Source: Bog-473 sp963736525
GTDB lineage: Bacteria; Actinomycetota; Acidimicrobiia; Acidimicrobiales; RAAP-2
Length of the DNA: 64,000 nt
Direction of reading: 5' to 3'
Assembly: GCA_963736525.1 (NCBI GenBank)
Contig: CAVTPF010000018.1
Coordinates: forward strand, 62,001-126,000
Below are positions 1 through 8,515 of the stretch, one piece after another (the first letter of the stretch is position 1; every line of letters begins with the position of its first letter). The position numbers and the translations under genes are program-made. The notes beneath the pieces were generated by a model that was given only the letters and a program-made list of their open reading frames with translations, was not told where the DNA came from and made no database searches.

Positions 1-415
1 GGCAGTCGCTCGGCATATGGAACGAATGCACGAGATGACCATGACCATCGGGCAGCGCAGGAGTTGGATTGCCTCGTGCATCGCGCGGAAGGCCGTCACC
101 CCGCCCAAGCAGGCCCAGCATGTTGTCGAACGAGTGGTTCTCCATCATCAGCACGATGATGTTGTCGAACTGCGGGAGGAGATCGGTGCCCGGAGGGCGC
201 CGGGGATCCGGCAGCCATCCGGGTTGCTTCAGGCCAAGGTCCGAAGCCGTCGATGACGTGAGCCGCGAGGAACGCGAGCGATGGGGCGAGGCCCCGGCGC
301 TGGCGGACAAGGAGCTCAGGGCGGCCCCGCTCATCCCCGCAGCCGCCGCACCCAGGAGCGTGCGGCGGCTGAACCGCACTGAAGGAACACCACTTTCGAG
401 AGCGTCGTTCACCAT
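1..415 (-). CDS. Tat-exported phosphoesterase / phospholipase C-like protein (N-terminal part)
   Basis: The gene runs off the left edge; about 138 N-terminal residues are visible. It starts at ATG 415 with a twin-arginine signal: SRRTLLG followed by an Ala/Gly-rich hydrophobic stretch ending near residue 45, so the product should be exported folded by Tat. After a short linker comes LPQFDNIIVLMMENHSFDNM, the N-terminal metal-binding signature of the phosphoesterase family (bacterial phospholipase C and acid phosphatases of the alkaline-phosphatase fold), in which the ENHS Glu and Asn help bind metal. Substrate cannot be judged from this fragment. The family call is firm; phospholipase versus phosphatase is open. 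Confidence 0.85.
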   Translation of the reverse strand, partial: MVNDALESGVPSVRFSRRTLLGAAAAGMSGAALSSLSASAGASPHRSRSSRLTSSTASDLGLKQPGWLPDPRRPPGTDLLPQFDNIIVLMMENHSFDNMLGLLGRGDGLPRDARGNPTPALPDGHGHLVHSFHMPSDC

Positions 416-519
416 GCGGTCACGCAACGGCAGTCGGCATCGGTCGCCGATGGTAGCGGCCCGTGCTCGTGAAGGGCAGAGGCATCCGCGGGCGGATCGT
501 GTTGCCGAGTACCTCGGTC

Positions 520-1938
520 TTACGTCAGCGGAGGCAGGCTGGGTTCGTGCGACGGGGAAGAAAGGCCGAGATCCGCTGCCTCCGTCGCCCTGTCGGCAAG
601 GACCTCATGTCGATCAATCCGGGATGGAGGCGTTGTTGCAGCTCCTGCATACCGTGGCAGAGGGCGAAGACGCTCTCTGACCAACAGCATCACCGCCACA
701 AAGGCGACGAACAGCATGGTCGAAATGACGTAGGCATTGGCCCGTGCGTACCAAAGCACTCCAGATCCGCTGGAGGTAAAGGGTAGAACCACGACGAACG
801 GCAGCGCAGCCGCAAGGGCCCACCACTCGCCCCTGGCCGGTCGGTCCACACCGGCGACGAGCCATATCAGTCCGGGCACGATCCACACGTAGTGGTGGGT
901 CCACGAGATGGGCGAGAGCATCAGACCAGTCGCGGCACAGACGAGCACGGCGAGAAGACGCGATGACCGGCGGTAGGCCACCGCCGCGAGTGCGACTCCG
1001 GCACACAGCAGGCAGGCAAAGATGAGGTCGAAGAGCGAGCTGGATGGTGACAGGTGCGCCCTGGTGATGGCGGCGTGCAGCGTCTGGTTACCCAACAGCT
1101 CGCTGTCGCCAATCCGCTTGAGATCAAATGCGACCTTGGTGAAGTACAGCCACGACGGACGCGGGGTCAGCGCGAACATGAGGCCGGTCGCCGCGACAAA
1201 GGTCAGGGTGGCGTTCCTCGCGCAGCGCCACTGGCGGGACACGACGAGGTATGCGATGAAGACGAGTGGGGTCAGCTTGATCGCCGCCGCGACGCCGACC
1301 AGGACTCCCTCGGGCAGATGCCTGCCTCGCACGGAGACTTCCATTGTGAGGTCGGCCACGATCATGAGGGCCAAGATGACGTTGATCTGTCCAAGGACAA
1401 GATCGGAGCGAACCGGATACAACAGGAGTCCGATGGGGGTGAGGAGCATGAGTGCGGTACGCCAGTCCGCACGGACCGGCCGTCTCGCCCGGGCGGCCGC
1501 GACGCTCACGGCTATCAGTGCCGTGAGGGCCAGAAGATTGAAGGCGTCCCATGTGATCTGACCGGCAAAGGTGGAGAAGTGAGATAGCGGCCAAAACATC
1601 ACGGCGGCCAGCGGGGGATAGGTGAAGAGAAGGGGTCGCCCGAGGACCGTGATCCGAGCAGAATAGAGATCTGCGCTGAAGACGTGTTGGCCGCCCATCC
1701 GGTAGACCTCGAAGTCCATCTGGGGTGTGTGCGAGAACCAGGCGAAGGTGATCGCTATCAGCGCCGCGGCGGCGAACCCGACTACCCAGAGAGCCCAGGA
1801 TCTCACCGGAACAATGTGTGGCGACGACGGAGCCCCGGCCGGAGTCGGTCGCCCCAATGAGGATTCGTCCGGTTGCGGAACCACGACCCCCTCGATGTTC
1901 TGCGACAACTGTTGAGGTGATGAACCGAAGTGAGCCAC
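520..1938 (-). CDS. GT87-type polyprenyl-phosphomannose-dependent mannosyltransferase
   Basis: A 472-residue membrane protein with about ten hydrophobic segments. The first long extracytoplasmic loop has DFEVYRMG close after TM1, the acidic loop position of GT-C enzymes of the DUF2029/GT87 family (PimE and other alpha-1,2-mannosyltransferases of mycobacteria). Further family hallmarks are FTYPPLAAV, GQINVILALMI, AAAIKLTPLVF and SWTHHYVWIVP. It should transfer mannose from decaprenyl-phosphomannose to a lipid-linked glycan on the outer face of the membrane. The GTG start has a GGAG six bases upstream. It lies just downstream of an MptB-like transferase on the same strand, suggesting a shared role in lipomannan-like glycan synthesis. 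The acceptor is not determinable. Confidence 0.82.
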   Translation of the reverse strand: MAHFGSSPQQLSQNIEGVVVPQPDESSLGRPTPAGAPSSPHIVPVRSWALWVVGFAAAALIAITFAWFSHTPQMDFEVYRMGGQHVFSADLYSARITVLGRPLLFTYPPLAAVMFWPLSHFSTFAGQITWDAFNLLALTALIAVSVAAARARRPVRADWRTALMLLTPIGLLLYPVRSDLVLGQINVILALMIVADLTMEVSVRGRHLPEGVLVGVAAAIKLTPLVFIAYLVVSRQWRCARNATLTFVAATGLMFALTPRPSWLYFTKVAFDLKRIGDSELLGNQTLHAAITRAHLSPSSSLFDLIFACLLCAGVALAAVAYRRSSRLLAVLVCAATGLMLSPISWTHHYVWIVPGLIWLVAGVDRPARGEWWALAAALPFVVVLPFTSSGSGVLWYARANAYVISTMLFVAFVAVMLLVRERLRPLPRYAGAATTPPSRIDRHEVLADRATEAADLGLSSPSHEPSLPPLT

Positions 1939-1964
1939 GCGACGCTCCGAGATTCGGCTGAGCG

Positions 1965-3509
1965 TCAGCTCACGACTTTGGCCCGCACTGGGGCATTGTT
2001 CTCGCTGGTCGCGTTCAGGAGCGGATCAGTGAGCAGGCCGAACCCTTGCCGCTGATGCTCCCAGCGGAGCAAGGTCCAAGCGAGAACGACGATCCCGAGG
2101 AACCAGATGAGGGCGCCACATGGCATCTCGCTCCACGCCGCCATCGCTGACAACACGACGATGCCGGTACACTGGACTCCAACGTCGCCACCTGTGCACG
2201 CCAAGATCGGAAGCGCCCACAGGATGTACCACGGCTGTGGGTTGGCAGAGCAGATGGCCATCACTGCAAAGCCCGCCGCGAGGCTGCCCACCCAACTCCC
2301 TCGCTGTCGTATTGAGATGACAAGGACGATGGCTGCGACGATTCCCGCCAGCTGGAGCGCGTTCACGGGACCCGATGACGTGATCCCAGCGAAGCGCAGA
2401 AGTGAGAACGAACTGGCAACGGTGCCGTGCGAGGCAGACCGCAGCCAATTGAAGCCGCCGCCACAGGCGAGCCCCGTCACGACCAGCGCACCAACGGTCA
2501 CGGTCAGGCCGGCCGCCAACGACACTGCGCGTCGGTGCCACGCGCCGTTCCAGCACCACCAGGCGATGGCCAGCACGGCGAGCGCGGCCGGCGCCTTGAC
2601 GGTGACGGCCAGCGCGGCCAGACAGAGGGCCCACCACGGTCGTTTGGTGACGGCGAGGGCAATGCCGGCCACGACGAGGCCGATCATGACCGCGTCGTTG
2701 TGGATACCGGCGACGAAGACGACGAGGACGGCGGGATTGGCAACACCGGCCACCACTGCTTCGGCTGGGTTGGTGCCTCGAGTGGCGGCGACCCGGGCGA
2801 CTCCCCAGGCGCACAGCACCAGACCGGCGACCACAGCCAACCGCCATCCCTCGACGGCAATCCAGGGATGGCTGCCGGAGATCTTCACGAACAAGGCAGA
2901 GAGATCGAGCGCTCCGGGTCCGTATATGGACGGGCCGGTCAGATACTTCGGATCGACAGCCGAGACCCAGATCGAATGGCCGAGGAGATGGATCGGACTT
3001 GCAGCGCCAAGTCCTGACGTCACCAACTTCCCCTGGGCCGCATAGGTCCAGACGTCTTGGCTCGCGAACGGAGCAGCGAGCAACAAAGGCCCGCTCCAGG
3101 CGGCAATGACCCACCACAGTCTGCGGCACTGCAGCCCCGGATGGGCCCGCACGGTGCGCCAGAGCCTGAGCCACGCGATCCCCAACAACAGGAGGCCGAC
3201 GACGGCTGCAGCCAGGACCAACAGCTGCCCCGGGGGCACACCGGGACCACTGTTCGCCGGCTCCGCCCATGCCGGCACAGTCGGCCCTTCCCAACTCGGG
3301 GCGGCACCCGGGAGAGCGAGAGGCCACAGACCGCCCGCGTGTGGTCCGAACGGCGAACCGGGGAGATCGCTGGCCAGGGCCAACAACGCCGAACCGCTGG
3401 CACCCAGCACCGCCGTGCCGACCAGTCCGCCGGTCACCGAGCCGAGCCGGTGTGGTGCGGCAGACACCCCGGGTGCATCGAGGTCTATCTCCGGCGAGCG
3501 GACCTTCAC
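1965..3509 (-). CDS. mptB: MptB-like alpha-1,6-mannosyltransferase (GT-C)
   Basis: A 514-residue polytopic protein. After two N-terminal membrane segments it has FASQDVWTYAAQG, the acidic first-loop motif of polyprenyl-phosphomannose-dependent GT-C enzymes, then GPSIYGPGALDL, FVAGIHNDAVMIGL and ANPQPWYILW, which match the MptA/MptB group that builds the alpha-1,6-mannan backbone of lipomannan. Mycobacterial MptB is about 550 residues. The GTG start at 3509 has no Shine-Dalgarno sequence but a GATAAT box six bases upstream, so it is probably leaderless. It precedes the GT87 transferase by 26 bases, so the two are probably co-transcribed. MptA and MptB cannot be separated with certainty by eye. 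Confidence 0.8.
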   Translation of the reverse strand: MKVRSPEIDLDAPGVSAAPHRLGSVTGGLVGTAVLGASGSALLALASDLPGSPFGPHAGGLWPLALPGAAPSWEGPTVPAWAEPANSGPGVPPGQLLVLAAAVVGLLLLGIAWLRLWRTVRAHPGLQCRRLWWVIAAWSGPLLLAAPFASQDVWTYAAQGKLVTSGLGAASPIHLLGHSIWVSAVDPKYLTGPSIYGPGALDLSALFVKISGSHPWIAVEGWRLAVVAGLVLCAWGVARVAATRGTNPAEAVVAGVANPAVLVVFVAGIHNDAVMIGLVVAGIALAVTKRPWWALCLAALAVTVKAPAALAVLAIAWWCWNGAWHRRAVSLAAGLTVTVGALVVTGLACGGGFNWLRSASHGTVASSFSLLRFAGITSSGPVNALQLAGIVAAIVLVISIRQRGSWVGSLAAGFAVMAICSANPQPWYILWALPILACTGGDVGVQCTGIVVLSAMAAWSEMPCGALIWFLGIVVLAWTLLRWEHQRQGFGLLTDPLLNATSENNAPVRAKVVS

Positions 3510-3515
3510 CGAGAA

Positions 3516-3521
3516 ATTATC
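3516..3521 (-). promoter_or_regulatory. -10 box of a leaderless promoter for the MptB-like gene
   Basis: On the minus strand GATAAT lies six bases before the GTG at 3509, the geometry of actinobacterial leaderless promoters in which transcription starts at the start codon. No convincing -35 is seen. Confidence 0.5.
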
Positions 3522-3596
3522 GGCCGTGCTGGTCCGATCTAGAAACTGATTTTGGCCAACAGGCGTCTGCCGGGCCGCGGCCGGCCGCTCGGATGG

Positions 3597-4220
3597 CTAC
3601 GCGGAGCCCAGGTTCCGGTAGTGGCCGTTCGTAGCCGGCGGCGTGCAGTCCGCCCGGAAGTATCCGAGGATGAAGGCCGGAATGGCCACGGCCCCCCCGG
3701 AGCATCCGACAGCCGACGTTCCGGGCCCTGCCACGACTTGCCAGGTGCCGCCCGTGCTCTCCGCATATCCGTACGACAGGCCGATCTTGGGAACGTCGAG
3801 GATCCACTGGACCCACGAGGCGTCGTCGCTATCGAAGTTGACGGTGAACCCACTCGCCGGCTCGGACTGGGGTGTACAGGCCCCCTGGCAACCCGAGGCG
3901 TAGAACTGCTGGATCGTGCTGACGACGGCAGCGGTCGGGGTCTGCGTCGCTGCGCTCGTGGTGCTGGTCGTGCTGCTCGTGCTCGTGTTGCTGGTCGTCG
4001 TCGTGGTGCTCGTCGTGCTCGTCGCCGCATCCGTCCTGACGGTCGTGCTCGTGGTGCCGGCGCCCCTGGCGGCGGTGACTTTGCCGGCGCCCGTCGAACT
4101 GGGCGTCGATCCTTTGCTCAGAGCCAGAGAGACACTGATGGCGATGAGCAAGACGACCTCGGCGCCGACGACGAACATCCATCGTCGTTGGGAATGCTCG
4201 ATCGGGTGACGACGTTTCAT
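3597..4220 (-). CDS. Membrane-anchored protein with Thr/Ser-rich linker
   Basis: I chose ATG 4220 (207 residues), which puts a single hydrophobic segment (about residues 15-34) right after a basic MKRRHP start; an earlier start would add a Pro/Arg-rich tail of no recognised kind. After the anchor comes a low-complexity linker of Thr/Ser/Ala, about residues 35-95, encoded by imperfect trinucleotide runs. A C-terminal globular domain of about 110 residues follows, with four Cys (two in ASGCQGACT) and Trp/Tyr-rich segments. It looks like a surface domain on a flexible, possibly mannosylated stalk; the neighbouring mannosyltransferases make that idea attractive but it is inference. I do not recognise the domain. 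Confidence 0.6.
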   Translation of the reverse strand: MKRRHPIEHSQRRWMFVVGAEVVLLIAISVSLALSKGSTPSSTGAGKVTAARGAGTTSTTVRTDAATSTTSTTTTTSNTSTSSTTSTTSAATQTPTAAVVSTIQQFYASGCQGACTPQSEPASGFTVNFDSDDASWVQWILDVPKIGLSYGYAESTGGTWQVVAGPGTSAVGCSGGAVAIPAFILGYFRADCTPPATNGHYRNLGSA

Positions 4221-4576
4221 GGGCGGCGGGTCACCCCGCGGGAGCGGCGTGCGCTCGACCCGTGCCTGACCGGCCGCGTCAGGACCTTCGTTCCAGCACG
4301 TGAAGGGCCGCATTCGCCGGCACATGCTGCGCCCGCCGCCTCGGCCTCCCGGCTCGCCCGGAAGCGATGCCGATGTGTACGGACCTCAGTCTCGGACATG
4401 TTGTCTCCAGTGCGAACGCCCCGCCCGCACACGTAATACCAGGTAATTCCGTGTGAGGCCGGAGCCAGTCTCATCTGCTTACACCCGTATTTCAAGCTGG
4501 AGCACAGAGGTCGGTTCCAGGCCTACTGTCGGCGGTGCCGTCCCACGCGCCGAGCAACGGTCGAAAGGAGAGCCAG
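4221..4576. other. 356-base divergent intergenic region
   Basis: Lies between the anchored protein (minus) and the cupin gene (plus). No coding frame here looks real: the candidates are rich in Arg and lack a ribosome site. The one notable element is an AT-richer imperfect inverted repeat at 4428-4455, listed separately. It probably holds the promoters for both neighbours. Confidence 0.5.
4428..4455. promoter_or_regulatory. Imperfect inverted repeat, possible operator
   Basis: Left arm CACACGTAATACC and right arm AGGTAATTCCGTGTG are near reverse complements: six outer bases pair exactly and the AAT and ACC blocks pair with one inserted base. It is the least GC-rich patch of a divergent promoter region. 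The binding protein is unknown. Confidence 0.35.
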
Positions 4577-4981
4577 GTGGAGATCGTCCCTCGTCAGCCC
4601 TCTGCCAAGGGCCCGTCGGAGTGGTTCACCGGAGACGTCTGGATCGACGCCATCGCCTGGGGAGAGCCGCCCTCGCGGCTCCAGGTCAACGCTGTCCGCT
4701 TCGCACCCGGTGCACGCACCGCCTGGCACTCCCACGCCCTGGGCCAGACCCTCTACGTCACCGACGGGGTGGGAGTCGTGCAGTCACGGGGGCACGACCC
4801 CGTCCATATCCGCTCCGGCGACGTCGTCCGCACGCCGCCCGACGAGGAGCATTGGCACGGTGCGGCCCACGACCACTTCATGACGCACATCTCCATGACC
4901 GAGAGCATTGGTGATCCCGATCGGCCTGACACCGCATGGGGAGCTCACGTGACCGACGCCGAATACGGCGCCGAGGGATAA
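4577..4981 (+). CDS. Small cupin-fold protein
   Basis: A 134-residue single-domain cupin. The GTG start at 4577 was chosen because AAAGGAG lies six bases upstream. Cupin motif 1 is PGARTAWHSHALGQTLYVTDGVG (the two His and a later acidic or Gln ligand usually hold a metal), and motif 2 is GDVVRTPPDEEHWHGA. Similar single-domain cupins are annotated as hydroxynitrile-lyase-like or as partners of carboxymuconolactone decarboxylases; the real reaction here is unknown. The protein is cytoplasmic, with no signal or membrane segment, and stands alone between a divergent and a convergent gene. Confidence 0.75.
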   Translation: MEIVPRQPSAKGPSEWFTGDVWIDAIAWGEPPSRLQVNAVRFAPGARTAWHSHALGQTLYVTDGVGVVQSRGHDPVHIRSGDVVRTPPDEEHWHGAAHDHFMTHISMTESIGDPDRPDTAWGAHVTDAEYGAEG

Positions 4982-5009
4982 GCGGCAGCAGAACCTGCTG
5001 GCGAGACGG

Positions 5010-5813
5010 TCAGCGACCCGTCCAGACCGCCGGCCGCTTCTCCAAGAACGCCGCCATACCCTCGCGGGCGTCGGTGGACGCGCTGACGCGGTCCAACGCC
5101 TGTCGTGTCTCGCTCCACCCGAGCTCGTCGTCGGCGGCGACGACGGTGTTCACGGCGGCCAGGCAGGCCTGCACGGAGACCGGGGCGTTGCTGCAGATCT
5201 GGAGCGCGAGCCCCATGGCCTCGGCGAGCGCCTCGCCCGGTCCGGTGAGCACATTGACGAAGCCGACCTCGTAGGCGCGCCGAGCGTCGATCGGACGGCC
5301 GGTGAGGATCAGCTGCCGCGCCAGGTTGAGGGGCAGCGCTCGCGGTGCGCGGAACAGGCCGGCGCACGTCGGCACCACGCCGATGCCGACCTCGGGCAGC
5401 CCGAAGCGGGCAGTGCTCGATGCGACGACCAGGTCGCAGGCAAGCACGATCTCCAGGCCACCTCCCAGCGCGGGCCCCTCGACGGCCGCGACGAGCGGCT
5501 TGCGGCGCCTGCGCCGGATGATGCCGTATTCACCGCCGCGCTCGGTGACGTAGTCGCCGGCCGCCGTCAGGTCGCTGCCGGCGCTGAACACGCCGCTGCC
5601 GCCCGTCAACACTCCCGCCCAGAGGTCGTCGTCGTCGTCCAGTTCGCCGAGCGCCGCGTCGAGCCCGTCGGCCATGGCGCGGTCGATGGCGTTGCGCTTC
5701 GCGGCGCGCTCCATGGAGATGATCAGCACGTGTCCCTCGCGTCGCCGTTCGACGAGCTGGCTTCCGACGTCGTCACTCTCCGTTGCACCCACCCCCGATC
5801 GATCAGGATCCAA
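5010..5813 (-). CDS. Enoyl-CoA hydratase/isomerase (crotonase) family protein
   Basis: A 267-residue crotonase. The oxyanion-hole segments are visible: VFSAGSDLT near residue 75 and EGPALGGGLEIVLACDLVVAS near 115. One of the usual catalytic Glu positions is kept in LPEVGIGVV, but the following stretch is PTCAGLFRAPR instead of the PGAGGTQRL of true hydratases, so the second catalytic Glu may be missing. It may act as an isomerase, thioesterase or hydrolase-type member on an acyl-CoA. It ends 28 bases from the convergent cupin gene. Confidence 0.8.
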   Translation of the reverse strand: MDPDRSGVGATESDDVGSQLVERRREGHVLIISMERAAKRNAIDRAMADGLDAALGELDDDDDLWAGVLTGGSGVFSAGSDLTAAGDYVTERGGEYGIIRRRRRKPLVAAVEGPALGGGLEIVLACDLVVASSTARFGLPEVGIGVVPTCAGLFRAPRALPLNLARQLILTGRPIDARRAYEVGFVNVLTGPGEALAEAMGLALQICSNAPVSVQACLAAVNTVVAADDELGWSETRQALDRVSASTDAREGMAAFLEKRPAVWTGR

Positions 5814-5822
5814 GAAGGTCCG

Positions 5823-6143
5823 CTAGCCCTCGTCCTCTTCCCGCGCGTTGGGGAGAGGAACATGGGAGCCCCACGTCGCACCGAACTCCGCCGCCTCGGC
5901 CATGCGGGTGTTCAGCGGCTCACTGCCGGATTCCGATCCGGTTCGGAGGAGGTCGACCCCGTCGGCGGCCTGTTCCTCCTCGATCCGGGTGGGCGCCTGC
6001 ACCGGCTCTTCGTCGGGCGGGTCGTCGTAGGACTCGACCCCGCCGTCGCGCACCAGCTTGGTTGGGGTGCCGTCGGACATCCAGCGCGCCTCGTGCCGCT
6101 CGAACGGATCGGTGTACCAGCCCTCTTCGCGTTCGTCGATCAC
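5823..6143 (-). CDS. Small acidic hypothetical protein
   Basis: 106 residues with no signal or membrane segment and very rich in Glu/Asp in the second half. The N-terminus, GWYTDPFERHEARWMSDG, resembles the short Trp-rich DUF2510-type motif (GWYxDP...RWxDG) found at the ends of many actinobacterial proteins, followed by TPTKLVRDGG. It sits nine bases upstream of the crotonase on the same strand, so the two are probably co-transcribed. Function unknown; coding status rests on the motif and the tight spacing. Confidence 0.6.
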   Translation of the reverse strand: MIDEREEGWYTDPFERHEARWMSDGTPTKLVRDGGVESYDDPPDEEPVQAPTRIEEEQAADGVDLLRTGSESGSEPLNTRMAEAAEFGATWGSHVPLPNAREEDEG

Positions 6144-6229
6144 CAGTGCCTCCTCGGGCTCGACCGGTCCGGACCGATAGTACCGAGGGCCCCGGGTTCC
6201 GGGGTGGTGTCGCCTGCCCGAGAGGCCGC

Positions 6230-6985
6230 TCAGGTCCCCGCCATGTCGACCACAGGCTTGTTCAGAGGCTTCCCACCCATGGAGCCGAAGAACGGGTCGT
6301 CGTAGCTGAAGATGCCGCCGTCGGACGCCACGAACCGGTAGCCCGAGCCGTTCCGATTGGCCTCCATGCCCACGATGGGCGCGTTGAGGTGCATGCCGCC
6401 CGTGGAGCCGTAGAACGGCGCGCCGAAGGAGAAGATGCCGCCGTCGGAGGCCACCTCCCAGTAGCCGCCCGTCTGGTCGTCAGCGGCCATGCCGACGATC
6501 GGCAAGTTGAGCGGGCGGCCGCCCATGGAGCCCAGGAAGGAGGCGTCACCGTACGTGAAGATGCCGCCGTCGGCGGCCACGAGCCAGTAGCCCTTGCCGT
6601 CGCGGGTCGCCGCCATGCCGACGATCGGCCTGTTCAGGTGGATGCTCCCCGTGCTGCCGTAGAAGCTTGCGTCGCCGAAGCTGAAGATCCCGCCGTCGGA
6701 CGCCACGAGCCAGTAGCCCTGGCCGTCGGGTGTGGCCGCCATACCGACGATGGGGGCGTTGAGCGGCTTGCCGCCCATGGAACCGAAGAAGCCGGCGTCA
6801 CCGAAGCTGAAGATGCCGCCGTCGGAGGCCACTTCCCAGTACCCCCCGCCGTCGGCAGTCAGGGCGTTGGCCAGCACCGGCTTATTGAGGTGGATGCTGC
6901 CGGTAGAGCCGCAGAACGGGATGTTGCCGTAGTTGAAGACCCCGCCGTCGGACGCCGAGAGGACGTAACCGTCCGGCCCCCCGCT
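6230..6985 (-). repeat. Six tandem ~129-base coding repeats in an alternating AB pattern
   Basis: Six units of about 43 codons encode the SDGGIF(S/T)(F/Y) repeats at the C-terminus of the secreted propeller protein. Units 1, 3 and 5 carry STG(S/G)(I/M)HLN; units 2, 4 and 6 carry SMGG(K/R)PLN. The effective period is therefore a dimer of about 86 codons, repeated three times. Confidence 0.85.
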
Positions 6986-8515
6986 CGGCGCGTTGCACGG
7001 CACCTCAATGGGCGGGGGTGGTGGCGTGCCGGCGTCACCGGTCAGCTGCGGGTCGTGGTGGAACTGAGGCCACGCGCCCTGCTCGTACACGCTGGACCCG
7101 GAGCCGCTGGTGTCGTCGATCTCCCAGTGGATGACCGCGCTGACGAGACTGCCGCCGTTGTCGAAGTACCCCGCGCCCGTGATGCCGATGTGGCCGTCGG
7201 GGTCGTCGGTCACGAGCGGCGAGTTCTGGAAGCCGTAGTTGGCACCGAGGGTGGCCACCTGCGCGCCGGAACGCCCGTCGAAGACGTCGATGCCATTGGT
7301 GGTGGGGACGATCACGTCCTGGTAACCCCCGCCGGTGAGGTCCGCCGTGACCGGGGAGCCCATCACCGGCCCGCTGGTGGGCGCCGACCAGACGGTGCTG
7401 CCGTTGGTGCCGTTGAGCACGTAGATTGACCCGGCGGCGCCGGCCTGGGTGCCCTCGACGACGTCGAGCTGGCCGTTGCCCTCGACGTCGGCCAGGGCGG
7501 GCGAGTCCGCGGTGATGCCGTCCAGCACGTCGCTCCAGGCGAGCCCGCAGCTCGTGTTGAGCGCGAAGACCTTGTTGGAGTCCGAGGCTCCCGAGTAGTA
7601 GCTGCCGTCGCCGATGGCGATCCCGACGGCGCCGCCGGAGAGGAATTGGCCCACGGCAGGCGACGAGCGGTCGATGTTCTGCGTCGTGTTGTACTCGCAG
7701 ATCAGCCCGCCAGCCGGGTTTCCTGTGCCGGCGTTGCCGGCGCTCGAGAGGATGCGGATGTGCCCGCCGTTGGCGTACGTCTGGCCGTAGGCCAGCCCGG
7801 CGCTGGAGTCGCCGCCGGTGATGATCTCGTTGTTGCCGTCGGCGTAGAGGTCGGCGACCGCCGCGGTCGAGAACACCGAGTCGGCGGAGAACCATGGGAA
7901 CCCTCCGAGCATGGCGCCGTTCGACGCGCCGAGCGCGTAGGTGTTCTGACCCAGCGAGCCCCCCTCGACGCCGTAACCGCCGGCGTAGTCACCGACGGTC
8001 AGCGACGCCGAGACGGCCGAGTGGGTGTCGCCGTCCGTCGGTGGGTTGGTCTCCTGGATGAACCACTGGTCGCCCCCGTTGGGCGCGACGGCCTGGTACC
8101 CGCCGGTCGAGGGGGTGGACGCGTTACCCGTGCCGACGAAGACCGTGTCGAGGCCACCGGCGTCGATGGGCGCCACGGAGGGCGAGGAGTCGACAGGTGC
8201 GCCGGCGTTGTAGGGCCAGCCGGCGACCGACGAGCCGCCGTTGATGTGGAGCGCGTACACGAGGCCGGCGCGGTCACCCACGACGACACTGGGCTGTCCG
8301 TCGAGGTTGGCCACGTTCGGGGAGGAGAGTGCGATCGGGTTGCCGGAGTCGCCGAGCGTGTCGATCCACTCCTGGTTCGCGACGAAGCCCGCGGCGTGGG
8401 CGACCTCGGTGGCCTGGGCGGTGGGAGCCGCCGAGATGGTGGCGCTCAGGGCCAGGGCAGCGGTTGCAGCCGCCATCGTTGTCGAGAGGCAGAGCCTAGG
8501 GCCGCGTCGTGTCAC
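6230..8515 (-). CDS. Secreted beta-propeller protein with C-terminal SDGGIFSFGDA repeats
   Basis: 761 residues from GTG 8515, which has AGAGAGGAG just upstream. A Sec signal peptide ends near residue 36 (APTAQA). Residues about 50-500 form FG-GAP/PQQ-like propeller repeats (SSPSVAPIDAGGLDTVFVG, ADVEGNGQLDVVEG, ADLTGGGYQDVIV). A PPPPP linker near 505 leads to six tandem units of about 43 residues, of the type GYWLVASDGGIFSFGDA...FYGS...LN.PIVGMAA. This repeat type is frequent in secreted proteins of Acidimicrobiia and relatives. The units alternate between two subtypes. There is no C-terminal anchor, so it is probably extracellular or bound to the wall non-covalently. The role (adhesion or glycan binding) is inference. 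Confidence 0.85.
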   Translation of the reverse strand: MTRRGPRLCLSTTMAAATAALALSATISAAPTAQATEVAHAAGFVANQEWIDTLGDSGNPIALSSPNVANLDGQPSVVVGDRAGLVYALHINGGSSVAGWPYNAGAPVDSSPSVAPIDAGGLDTVFVGTGNASTPSTGGYQAVAPNGGDQWFIQETNPPTDGDTHSAVSASLTVGDYAGGYGVEGGSLGQNTYALGASNGAMLGGFPWFSADSVFSTAAVADLYADGNNEIITGGDSSAGLAYGQTYANGGHIRILSSAGNAGTGNPAGGLICEYNTTQNIDRSSPAVGQFLSGGAVGIAIGDGSYYSGASDSNKVFALNTSCGLAWSDVLDGITADSPALADVEGNGQLDVVEGTQAGAAGSIYVLNGTNGSTVWSAPTSGPVMGSPVTADLTGGGYQDVIVPTTNGIDVFDGRSGAQVATLGANYGFQNSPLVTDDPDGHIGITGAGYFDNGGSLVSAVIHWEIDDTSGSGSSVYEQGAWPQFHHDPQLTGDAGTPPPPPIEVPCNAPSGGPDGYVLSASDGGVFNYGNIPFCGSTGSIHLNKPVLANALTADGGGYWEVASDGGIFSFGDAGFFGSMGGKPLNAPIVGMAATPDGQGYWLVASDGGIFSFGDASFYGSTGSIHLNRPIVGMAATRDGKGYWLVAADGGIFTYGDASFLGSMGGRPLNLPIVGMAADDQTGGYWEVASDGGIFSFGAPFYGSTGGMHLNAPIVGMEANRNGSGYRFVASDGGIFSYDDPFFGSMGGKPLNKPVVDMAGT

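Noticed and set aside
4217..4495. 92-codon minus frame in the 4.2-4.5 kb gap
   Set aside because: No ribosome site, Arg-rich, no motif; the anchored protein start at 4220 and the inverted repeat explain the region better.
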